10,480 nucleotides of DNA, taken from contig CALGGH010000238.1 in assembly GCA_937916415.1 (NCBI GenBank), forward strand, positions 1 to 10,480, given 5' to 3'. Source of the stretch: an uncultured Lachnospiraceae bacterium (GTDB lineage: Bacteria; Bacillota; Clostridia; Lachnospirales; Lachnospiraceae). The translations under genes and the position numbers were made by a program. Within the stretch, counting starts at the first letter, position 1. Each line of letters opens with the position of its first letter. Below are positions 1 through 6,719 of this stretch, piece by piece. The notes under the pieces are model-generated. The model had not been told where the DNA came from, ran no database searches, and was given only the letters and a program-made list of their open reading frames with translations.

Positions 1-2
1 AC

Positions 3-596
3 AGGGATTATGATGGTAAAGAAAATGTTATCGCCTACGACTATGTGGACAGCCATATTCCAAAGTTCGATAAAATGTATGCTGCAAGATTGAAGGCATA
101 TAAAAAGATCGGATATGAACTCTGTGTTAATATGGATGGCGAGAAGCAGAAGGCAAATGCTATCTATGACATAGAAAACTATGCAGATACCTATTGGAGA
201 GATCTTGAAGAAGCAAAGAGGACAGTAATTGTTTCGAGCCCAAGAGTCAACAATCAAAAAGTAAACCGATTGATCTCCACACTTGGTAATCGGCAGGAAC
301 TGGGTGTTAAGGTGACAATTGTAACATGGCATCCGGATGCTTATAAATATGGCAGGGATGATGTCAGGATGGAACTAATGGAGAGACTTCGCAAAGCAGG
401 TTTTGAAATCAAGCTTGTGGAAGAGTCCTGTGAGCATTATGCTGTGATCGATAACGAGATTGTCTGGTATGGCAGCATGAATCTGCTATCCAAGGAAGAT
501 GCTGAAGACAATCTGATGAGGGTATGCAGTAAAGATATTGCTGCGGAGCTTCTTGAGATGACATTCGGTTCTGGAGCGGATATGCAGGAATGGTGA
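3..596 (+). CDS. DEAD/DEAH-type helicase, C-terminal end with PLD-like domain (5' partial)
   Basis: The reading frame is already open at the left edge (first full codon at base 3), so this is the 3' end of a larger gene. A GTG at base 45 gives a shorter ORF but is internal. The first ~40 residues (YDYVDSHIP, FDKMYAARLKAYKKIGYEL) resemble the stretch that follows the helicase core in large DEAD/DEAH helicase or restriction-subunit-R-like proteins, some of which belong to TOTE-type conflict systems. The rest resembles a phospholipase-D-like domain: a beta strand VIVSSPRVN, then VKVTIVTW, then HYAVIDNEIVWYGSMNLL with the GSxN motif and a final DNLMRV. Compared with the HxKx4D motif, this copy reads CxHx4D, so catalysis by a classic HKD mechanism is doubtful, although this may be normal for the family. 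Family recognition is from memory of related proteins; the helicase motor lies outside the window. The next gene begins 40 bases downstream on the same strand, so the two probably share a transcript. Confidence 0.7.
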   Translation, partial: RDYDGKENVIAYDYVDSHIPKFDKMYAARLKAYKKIGYELCVNMDGEKQKANAIYDIENYADTYWRDLEEAKRTVIVSSPRVNNQKVNRLISTLGNRQELGVKVTIVTWHPDAYKYGRDDVRMELMERLRKAGFEIKLVEESCEHYAVIDNEIVWYGSMNLLSKEDAEDNLMRVCSKDIAAELLEMTFGSGADMQEW

Positions 597-626
597 TATA
601 TTTGTGAGGAGCATATAAGATCGAGC

Positions 627-632
627 GGTGAG
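627..632 (+). promoter_or_regulatory. Ribosome binding site that decides the start of the next gene
   Basis: GGTGAG matches the anti-Shine-Dalgarno sequence and ends 4 bases before ATG 637. It contains the alternative GTG start at 628, which has only a distant GAGGAG (606-611) upstream. ATG 637 is therefore the better start. Confidence 0.5.
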
Positions 633-636
633 TATA

Positions 637-2106
637 ATGGATGAATTCTATAAAAAAATAAAAAATCAATTGAATCGCATGACAGAGGCTGAAAAGGATT
701 CGTGGATTCTTTCGCAGGCTAAGATACTTCCAACTTGGGAACAGGAGGATTTTTATAAGAGTATCTGCGGAACTAAGAAGGTTATAAACATGCCGGAACG
801 TGACGAAATCACAGCATTTTGTGAAAAAGTTAAAAATGGCGATATTTCTGTAGAATATGAGACTCATTACGTCGAGTTTGATGATTATGGTCATTTTCAT
901 GATGACTGGGAGCACGATTTTTATGACCCGAAGCATGCTATGAGTTTTATTTCATCTGTAATCAAGGGATGCCATGATTTGATAGTCTTGGAAGAGTATG
1001 AAGATGCTTTCCGGATATTGGATGATATCATAAGACTTAAGTTTGATATTATTGATCATCCTGACACGGATGATACTTGTGAAGATGAATATATGGATCT
1101 GGACATGGCAGTATATGAGGGAATCCTGTCAATTGACAGGGATGAACTTCTCCGAGATTATGTTGAATCATGCAGGTGCAGCGTTAAGGACAATAGCATT
1201 GCCGCTGAAAAGATTGTAGAAGCTCTTGAAATGGAGCTTTTTGAGGACTGCAAGACAAATGTCTGCATTACAATTACTGAAAAAGATCCTTTGCTTTCGG
1301 AGATAAAGAAGAAACTGAGAGCTGATCTGGATAGATATGAAAAAGAGTTCGCTGATAAAAGTAAAAAGGATAAGTATTATTGGGGCGAATATCGTGATAA
1401 GGAGAGAATCCGACATATATCAGCAATGATCGAATATTTCGGAAAAATTGGCAAGAAGCAAAAGAAACCCAAAGAATCATTCCTCAGGGGGACATGGTCT
1501 CAGATATCCGAACTTATTTTGGATTTGATGGATGAACCATATATTGATGATCAAGTTCAGATTGAGGAAATATGGAATATTGTCGAGGCTCTTCTAAAAC
1601 GTGGCGGTTTTGAAAAAGAGCCTTGGGAAGTAAAAGAGAAGATTCTTGTGGAAATATATGATAATGACTTCTATGACTATTACGGTGTATACGATCCGAT
1701 GAAAGACCTGGCGAATGCAATATGTACAACAAGGGAAGAAAACCTGAAGCGTGCGGAGATTATGATGAAAGCCGGAAGGGGATATCTGGGCGCGAATGCT
1801 GCTAAGCTTTATCGAGAGCTTGGAGAAGAAGACAAATGTGCCGAGTATTTTGAAAAGCATCTTGGAAGGGAAGAGGAGCCATATGAGATCCTTGTAGATT
1901 ATTATAAGGATCGGGATCATGAAAAGGCCGTTGAGATAGCTTCTCTTGCTATTCAAAAATGCCAGAAGGATCAGACACTTTTTTTTATTTTCCTGCTACA
2001 GGATGCAAAAGATCGCAAGGATGAAGCGGCGTTTAAGAAACTGATGCAGAGTGCTCACAGAAGAAGGGCTGTAAAGTCAGCTGTAGTGGATGAAAAGTTT
2101 TCTTGA
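637..2106 (+). CDS. Unrecognised helical protein, TPR-like C-terminus
   Basis: I do not recognise a named family for this 489-residue protein. It is soluble, with no signal peptide or membrane segment, and is rich in Asp, Glu, Lys and Tyr. The N-terminal part (about 1-60) is helical. Residues ~65-105 are very acidic and aromatic (FDDYGHFHDDWEHDFYD). The centre has amphipathic helices such as EEYEDAFRILDDIIRLKFDIID, and a Lys/Glu-rich helix follows. Around residues 365-470 the pattern looks like TPR or other helical-hairpin repeats (AAKLYRELGEEDKCAEYFEK, then EKAVEIASLAIQKCQ), which suggests a protein-protein scaffold. ATG 637 is chosen over GTG 628 because GGTGAG sits 4 bases before it. It lies 40 bases downstream of the helicase/PLD gene in the same AT-rich DNA, so it may be that protein's partner; this is inference from position only. 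The C-terminus is followed directly by a broken fic remnant, so the natural 3' end could have been altered by the same rearrangement. Confidence 0.75.
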   Translation: MDEFYKKIKNQLNRMTEAEKDSWILSQAKILPTWEQEDFYKSICGTKKVINMPERDEITAFCEKVKNGDISVEYETHYVEFDDYGHFHDDWEHDFYDPKHAMSFISSVIKGCHDLIVLEEYEDAFRILDDIIRLKFDIIDHPDTDDTCEDEYMDLDMAVYEGILSIDRDELLRDYVESCRCSVKDNSIAAEKIVEALEMELFEDCKTNVCITITEKDPLLSEIKKKLRADLDRYEKEFADKSKKDKYYWGEYRDKERIRHISAMIEYFGKIGKKQKKPKESFLRGTWSQISELILDLMDEPYIDDQVQIEEIWNIVEALLKRGGFEKEPWEVKEKILVEIYDNDFYDYYGVYDPMKDLANAICTTREENLKRAEIMMKAGRGYLGANAAKLYRELGEEDKCAEYFEKHLGREEEPYEILVDYYKDRDHEKAVEIASLAIQKCQKDQTLFFIFLLQDAKDRKDEAAFKKLMQSAHRRRAVKSAVVDEKFS

Positions 2107-2352
2107 AGAAGTTTTGGGACTTATCTTGACATGAGCTGAAGGCAATACCCGGACAACTGCTGTATTTTTTATAAAATATCTGCGGTCAATGGGATTTAAT
2201 GTTACTAATGATGTATTCGCAAAAAATGCTTGGTATTTCAGAAATTCACTTGTAAGAGCGAATTACCGTGATGTGAAGAATGGCATTTATGAGGATATGT
2301 CTTTTCTTGAGACATTCCTTAGGAATCTGCTTATGGGCGAAAACAATGAATT

Positions 2353-2361
2353 GAAAAACGG
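2353..2361 (+). other. Frameshift point in the fic remnant (G AAA AAC)
   Basis: Zero-frame codons read TTG AAA AAC GGT (ELKNG...). A backward slip of one base at G AAA AAC makes the next codon CGG at 2359, giving NRYMHI, which matches the usual Fic continuation. Loss of one C from an ancestral AACCGG explains it equally well and is simpler in a gene that is already truncated. Confidence 0.6.
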
Positions 2362-2383
2362 TATATGCATATCAGGTGGGAAG

Positions 2384-2451
2384 AAACAACACATTCCGAT
2401 GATAAACAACACATTAAACAACACATTAAACAACACATTGAACAGCACATT
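2384..2451 (+). repeat. 12-base direct repeats, AAACAACACATT
   Basis: Exact copies lie at 2384-2395, 2404-2415, 2416-2427 and 2428-2439, with a diverged copy GAACAGCACATT at 2440-2451. The first copy is separated from the tandem block by 8 bases. Because the unit is 12 bases, the array encodes four-residue repeats (KQHI, KQHI, KQHI/EQHI) in the winged-helix frame and NNTL repeats in the other frame. It falls in the linker between the Fic core and the winged helix. Copy number changes would keep the frame, so this is not a simple on/off switch. Confidence 0.85.
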
Positions 2452-2722
2452 GAGAATAAAAACGACATTTTGGAGACTTTAAATTCTAAAGAAATTTCAT
2501 CTCGGACAAAGGATAATATTGTAAAGCTTTATGCTGCTTTTGGTGTTGAAAAAGTATTTGGTCGTGCAGATGTTATTGATGTATTAAAGATCACAGAAAA
2601 GCCGGCATCTACATTGCTGGGGAGGATGTATTCATTACATCTGACAGAAAAGATAACCGGTGCCGGGAAAGGAAGATACCGTTTCATTATCTGATAATTA
2701 TTACGTAGGAGACGTGCCATGA

Positions 2723-2869
2723 AACGTTGAACGTGGTGTCCGGGATTTGAAGAATCTACCGGCAGAAAACTGCAGGGAATGGCCTGTTGATGACGGGTCG
2801 GATAAATATACTGAGCTTATGAAGCAGGCGTTTGGAAAGCTTAGCGCCATCGAGAAACATCTTCCTTAA
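2723..2869 (+). pseudogene. Short open frame, probable gene remnant
   Basis: Forty-eight codons are open after a TGA at 2720-2722 and end at TAA 2867-2869. The frame lacks an ATG near its beginning; TTG 2747 is the first start-like codon and has no convincing ribosome binding site. The end, SDKYTELMKQAFGKLSAIEK, looks like a real amphipathic helix at a protein C-terminus, preceded by REWPVDDG. I do not recognise the family. It is probably the tail of a gene whose 5' part was lost in the rearrangements that also damaged fic. A random open frame is not excluded. Confidence 0.35.
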
Positions 2870-2992
2870 GCAGCATGAGGGCCTGATGGGCCCACTGCCC
2901 GGAGGCATGAAACCGTACAGGCTGACCGTTTCGTGAGCGCAGGAGAGGCGCCCAGAACCGTCTTTATGTCCATCCTGCGTTAATTATGATCA

Positions 2993-3021
2993 TTTGCAGA
3001 TTTGTCAGGATATAATATAAT
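2993..3021 (+). promoter_or_regulatory. Sigma-70/sigma-A type promoter of the receptor gene
   Basis: TTTGCA (2993-2998, 4 of 6 to TTGACA), a 17-base spacer and a perfect TATAAT (3016-3021) point to a housekeeping promoter. A second TATAAT overlaps at 3011-3016. Transcription would begin near 3028, leaving a short leader before ATG 3045, with GAGGT at 3032-3036 as ribosome binding site. An exact 8-base palindrome ATGATCAT (2986-2993) touches the -35 box and could be an operator half; that is speculative. Confidence 0.6.
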
Positions 3022-3044
3022 ATGTGTTAGTGAGGTCATAGCAT

Positions 3045-6000
3045 ATGGGAAAATGGAAAACCTGGCAAATAGTTACGTTCGTGGCCCTCTGCGCGTGTCT
3101 GAACGTCGCGGGGAGGCTGCTCGCATTTAAGCTGGAGCTGCCCCTCTGGGCCGACGCCTTAGGCACGACGCTGTGCGCTTACCTGGCCGGACCGGTGTGC
3201 GGGGCCATGGTGGGAGTGGCAGGCAACCTGGCGTACGGCGTGGTGGACAGCTTTTCGATCGCCTACTCGCTCACCAGCATCGCTCTGGCCGTGATAGTAG
3301 GCATGGCCGCGAAGCATAACTGGTTCGACAGGTTTTATGGATTCATGAAGGCGGCTTCGCTGGCGATGGCGACGGCCCTCGTCGTGTCGGTTCCGCTGAA
3401 CCTGATACTGGATAACGGCTTTACCGGCAACAAGTGGGGCGACGGACTCATCAATTTCCTTTTGGACAAGGAATGGCCGGCCTTCATCTGTACGGTTCTG
3501 GGTCAGCTCGCCATCGAGTTCGCCGACAAGGTGCTGACCGTCGGCGCGGTATATCTCGTCATACTGGCGAGACGATCGGGCAATGAAGGCGAGGGCGAAG
3601 ATGCGCATGCCGAGGGCGGCATGGCGGGACTGATCCTTTTTGTAGGCTCAGTGCTGTCGCTGTCGATGCTCATGTCCGGCAGTGCCATGGCCGCGGGGAA
3701 TTCCTCCGAGGCGATAGATTATAATGATTACGTACAGAGCGTCTACAGCAGCAACAACGGCCTGCCCTGCGGCGAGGCCAACGACATAGCCCAGACCAAT
3801 GACGGAGTGCTGTGGATCGGCACGTATGCCGGACTGTATAGGTACAACGGCCGCGAATTTCGGTGGGTGGACGAATACGAATCAGTCAAGAACGTGAACT
3901 GCCTGTACGTGGACGAGGAGGGGCGCCTGTGGATAGGCACCAATGACAACGGCCTGTCCATAGTCATCCGTGAGGAGGTAGTCAACGTCCTGGATCAGTC
4001 CGGCGGACTGCCTTCCAACTCGGTGAGGTGCATCATACGTGCCACGGACGGGTACTATTACGTCGGCACGTCGGGCAGCATGCAGGTGCTGGCCATGAAC
4101 AACGGCCTGAAGGCAGTCAGCACGCTGAATGAGGTGACGTATGCCGACAGCATTTCCGCCGATGATGATGGTCACGTGGCTGTCGTCGGTTCGGACGGAA
4201 CGATGTTCTTGATGCGTGAGGGAAGCATCCTGTGCTCGCTCAAGATGCCCGGTGAGGAAGAGGTGTTCAACTGCTGCGCCTTTTCGCCCGGCGGGACCCT
4301 GATGGTGGGCACTTCCACGAATCACATATACTGCTATGACGTGTCCGGCGACGAGTTCATCCGGGTCAGGATACTTAACTGCGAGGATGCCGTCTGCATC
4401 AACAACCTCAACTACCTGAGTGACGGCACCCTGTTCATTTCTTCCGACAGCGGCGTGTTCTACGTGCAGGGGTCGGACTATCACGCGCTCAACACCAACG
4501 ACTTCAACAACTCCATAGATCACATGCTCTACGATTACCAGGGCAACCTTTGGTTCACCTCGTCGAGGCTCGGGTTGCTGAGGCTGGCCAAGTCGCCCTT
4601 CAAGGACGTGTACGGTTCAGTCGGCATGGAACGCAGGGTGGTCAACGCGATCGTGAACTGGCAGGACTGCTATTACGTGGGCACAGACAAGGGACTGGAC
4701 GTGGTGGACAAGGAATGCCGGCATCAGGTCACCAACGAACTGACCGAAGAACTCGCCGGCAAGAGGATCCGCTGCATGTACGTGGACGGTCAGGACCATC
4801 TGTGGGCATGCACCTACGGCAGCGGACTGATGGAATATGCGCCGAACGGCCGGAGCTGGAATTATAACGCGGACAACGGCGGCTTCGGTAACCGTGCCCG
4901 CCTGGTCACCGGACTGTCGGACGGAACCATCCTGGCTGCCGGCGACACCGGCATCAGCTTCATCAGGAATCATAAGATAGAGCGGACGATCCGTAATGAG
5001 GACGGCCTGATCAACTCGATGATCCTGACCGTGACCGAGCTGACCGACGGAACCATACTGGCCGGCACCGACGGCGACGGCATAGCCGTGCTGAAGAACG
5101 GCGAAGTCGATAAGATGCTGACGCGCGAGGACGGCCTCTCCAGCGGGGTGATCCTGCGCATGGTCAAGGATCCCAAGGCCGACGGAGTATTCCTGGTAAC
5201 CAGCAACAGCCTGTGCTACCTGGATTCCGAGGGCGCGATCAGGATCCTGGACAAGTTTCCGTATTTCAACAATTACGACATCTGGGTAAAGGACGAGGAC
5301 ACGCTCTTCGTCATGTCCAGCGCCGGCATATACGTGGTGGAGCGTGACGAACTCGTGGCGGGAGGAGACATCGCCTGGGAACTCCTGGATGCCCGCAGGG
5401 GCCTGGGGACTTCGCTCACCGCCAATTCCTGGAACTATGATGACGGCAGCGAGCTGTTCCTGCCGTGCGACACGGGCGTGTACATCATAGACGTGGACAA
5501 GTACAACACCGACGTCAGGTCCTACCGCATGCAGCTGGCCAGCGTCCGCCTGGACGGGGTGCCGCAGCCGCTGGCACCCATGAGCGCGATAGAGGTCGGA
5601 CAGGGCGTGAACCGCGTCGAGCTTGGACCCGAGATACTGAATTACACGATCCAGGAACCCAACGTGGGCTATTACCTGGAGGGATACGACACCCAGTGGA
5701 CCATAGTGCCGCAGAACAGCCTGAACAACATAATCTATGCGAACCTGCCGGCTGGCGAATACGTCTTCCATCTGGCGATATTTGACAGCGCCGGGGAGAA
5801 GGTCCTGGAGGAACGCAAGTTTGACCTCATCAAGGACGGAGAGTTCTATGAGCAGCCCAGGTTCACGGTCTACATGCTCACGCTGCTTTCCACTTTCCTG
5901 ATATGGTTCACCTGGCTGGTGGTGCAGAGACAGCTGAACAACCAGCAGATCAAGCTGAACATGGCCAATGAGACGGTCATGGCCATTGCCAACGCGGTCG

Positions 6001-6719
6001 ATGCCAAGGACGTGCGCACTCACCAGCATTCGCTCAGGGTAGCGGAGTATTCGGTGCTGATCGCGCAGGAGATGGGCTGCTTCAAGGGATGGCAGCGCAA
6101 AAAGAACCTGGCGAACCTGAGGAAGGCCGCACAGATGCATGACATAGGCAAGATCGGAGTTCCGGACAGCGTGCTCAACAAGGTGGGCAGGCTGACCGAC
6201 GAAGAATACGCACAGATGAAGTCGCACGTGACGAGGGGCGCGGAGATACTCAAGGACTTTACGCTGGTAGAGCACGTCGTGGACGGCACGCTGTACCATC
6301 ACGAGCGCTATGACGGCAAGGGATATCCCTACGGACTGAAGGGGGAGGAGATCCCGCTGTTCGCTCGCATAATCGGCGTGGCCGACGCCCTGGACGCCAT
6401 GACATCCAACCGTGTCTACCGCAATCACATGGACACGGATTACGTCATGAACGAGATGAGACGCGGCAGGGGAGCGCAGTTTGATCCCGACGCCCTGGAC
6501 GCCTTCCTCAGGCTGGTGGACAAGGGCGTGATCGACATGGAGGCGATATATGCCGAGAAGCGCGAGGAACTGGACAGCATGGACACGAAGGGGCAGGATG
6601 AACTGCTCAGGCGCGTTCAGGAGGACAAGCAGATCCAGGCTGAAGCGATGAAGAAGGAAAAAACCAACGGAAATGACAAGGCGGGCAGTTCCGCGGATGA
6701 GAAAGGAGCCAAGGCATGA
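3045..6719 (+). CDS. Multidomain receptor: ECF-S-like membrane domain, Reg_prop propeller, Y_Y_Y, HD-GYP
   Basis: This 1,224-residue membrane receptor probably hydrolyses cyclic di-GMP in response to an external signal. Residues ~6-178 form about six hydrophobic helices with the ECF-S-like pattern GTTLCAYLAGPVCGAMVG, resembling substrate-binding S components of vitamin importers. A further hydrophobic segment (194-216) ends in a signal-peptidase-like AMA-A. Residues ~230-840 are a beta-propeller with Reg_prop repeats (DGVLWIGTYAGLYRYNG at 253, EGRLWIGTNDNGL, GNLWFTSSRLGLLRL, DHLWACTYGSGL, DGTILAGTDGDGI). A Y_Y_Y domain follows (~862-930), then a transmembrane helix (~942-962). The HD-GYP domain (~985-1170) retains HQHSLR (993-998), HD in MHDIGKIG (H1032, D1033) and HHERYDGKGYP (1085-1095), so it should be active. 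The tail is charged. Counting helices puts the propeller outside and HD-GYP inside. ATG 3045 has GAGGT 8 bases upstream. The stop overlaps the BMP-family gene by ATGA. No ECF T or A gene is in view, which argues for sensing rather than transport. Confidence 0.88.
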   Translation: MGKWKTWQIVTFVALCACLNVAGRLLAFKLELPLWADALGTTLCAYLAGPVCGAMVGVAGNLAYGVVDSFSIAYSLTSIALAVIVGMAAKHNWFDRFYGFMKAASLAMATALVVSVPLNLILDNGFTGNKWGDGLINFLLDKEWPAFICTVLGQLAIEFADKVLTVGAVYLVILARRSGNEGEGEDAHAEGGMAGLILFVGSVLSLSMLMSGSAMAAGNSSEAIDYNDYVQSVYSSNNGLPCGEANDIAQTNDGVLWIGTYAGLYRYNGREFRWVDEYESVKNVNCLYVDEEGRLWIGTNDNGLSIVIREEVVNVLDQSGGLPSNSVRCIIRATDGYYYVGTSGSMQVLAMNNGLKAVSTLNEVTYADSISADDDGHVAVVGSDGTMFLMREGSILCSLKMPGEEEVFNCCAFSPGGTLMVGTSTNHIYCYDVSGDEFIRVRILNCEDAVCINNLNYLSDGTLFISSDSGVFYVQGSDYHALNTNDFNNSIDHMLYDYQGNLWFTSSRLGLLRLAKSPFKDVYGSVGMERRVVNAIVNWQDCYYVGTDKGLDVVDKECRHQVTNELTEELAGKRIRCMYVDGQDHLWACTYGSGLMEYAPNGRSWNYNADNGGFGNRARLVTGLSDGTILAAGDTGISFIRNHKIERTIRNEDGLINSMILTVTELTDGTILAGTDGDGIAVLKNGEVDKMLTREDGLSSGVILRMVKDPKADGVFLVTSNSLCYLDSEGAIRILDKFPYFNNYDIWVKDEDTLFVMSSAGIYVVERDELVAGGDIAWELLDARRGLGTSLTANSWNYDDGSELFLPCDTGVYIIDVDKYNTDVRSYRMQLASVRLDGVPQPLAPMSAIEVGQGVNRVELGPEILNYTIQEPNVGYYLEGYDTQWTIVPQNSLNNIIYANLPAGEYVFHLAIFDSAGEKVLEERKFDLIKDGEFYEQPRFTVYMLTLLSTFLIWFTWLVVQRQLNNQQIKLNMANETVMAIANAVDAKDVRTHQHSLRVAEYSVLIAQEMGCFKGWQRKKNLANLRKAAQMHDIGKIGVPDSVLNKVGRLTDEEYAQMKSHVTRGAEILKDFTLVEHVVDGTLYHHERYDGKGYPYGLKGEEIPLFARIIGVADALDAMTSNRVYRNHMDTDYVMNEMRRGRGAQFDPDALDAFLRLVDKGVIDMEAIYAEKREELDSMDTKGQDELLRRVQEDKQIQAEAMKKEKTNGNDKAGSSADEKGAKA

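Larger units (their letters stand above)
2135..2694 (+). pseudogene. Fic family protein remnant: 5' part lost and frameshifted
   Basis: The frame starting at 2135 opens with EGNTRTTAVFFIKYLR, the second half of a Fic catalytic loop (family form HPFxEGNTR). The preceding His-Pro-Phe is absent, because the codon before is a TGA (2132-2134) and the sequence upstream is unrelated. It continues with Fic-typical NDVFAKNAWYFRNSLVRANY and FLRNLLMGENNELKN. At about 2353-2361 the family reading moves to the -1 frame (RYMHI), where it runs to 2694. The second frame holds KQHI tetrapeptide repeats and a winged-helix-like end (FGRADVIDVLKITEKPASTLLGRMY, then GKGRYRF), as expected of Fic proteins with a C-terminal DNA-binding-like domain. 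In the original frame translation ends at 2482. Intact Fic proteins transfer AMP or similar groups using the loop His. That residue, its fold context and the N-terminal half are missing, so no AMPylation activity is expected. ATG 2189 could start a short product, but no strong ribosome binding site is evident. Confidence 0.8.
2695..3044. other. Gene-poor junction between AT-rich and GC-rich DNA
   Basis: No complete gene is supported here. The region holds a 48-codon open frame (2723-2869), then a GC-rich scrap in another frame ending at TGA 2934-2936 (GLMGPLPGGMKPYRLTVS, reads like a protein C-terminus, not identified), then the promoter of the receptor gene. A possible GGGCC/GGCCC hairpin lies near 2889-2903, without a T-tract, so I do not call a terminator. 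Composition changes from AT-rich to GC-rich within this stretch. Confidence 0.6.

Noticed and set aside
2384..2451. CRISPR array
   Set aside because: Units are 12 bases, mostly back to back without spacers, and lie inside a protein linker.
2885..2910. Rho-independent terminator at GGGCC/GGCCC
   Set aside because: The stem is five base pairs and there is no T-tract after it.
3045..3580. A true ECF vitamin transporter S component
   Set aside because: The domain is fused to a sensor and no ECF T or ATPase gene is in the window. A role with a shared ECF module elsewhere cannot be excluded but is not supported here.
3882..4523. 213-codon minus-strand open frame
   Set aside because: Shadow of the propeller-coding sequence, with no domain features and no ribosome binding site that stands out.
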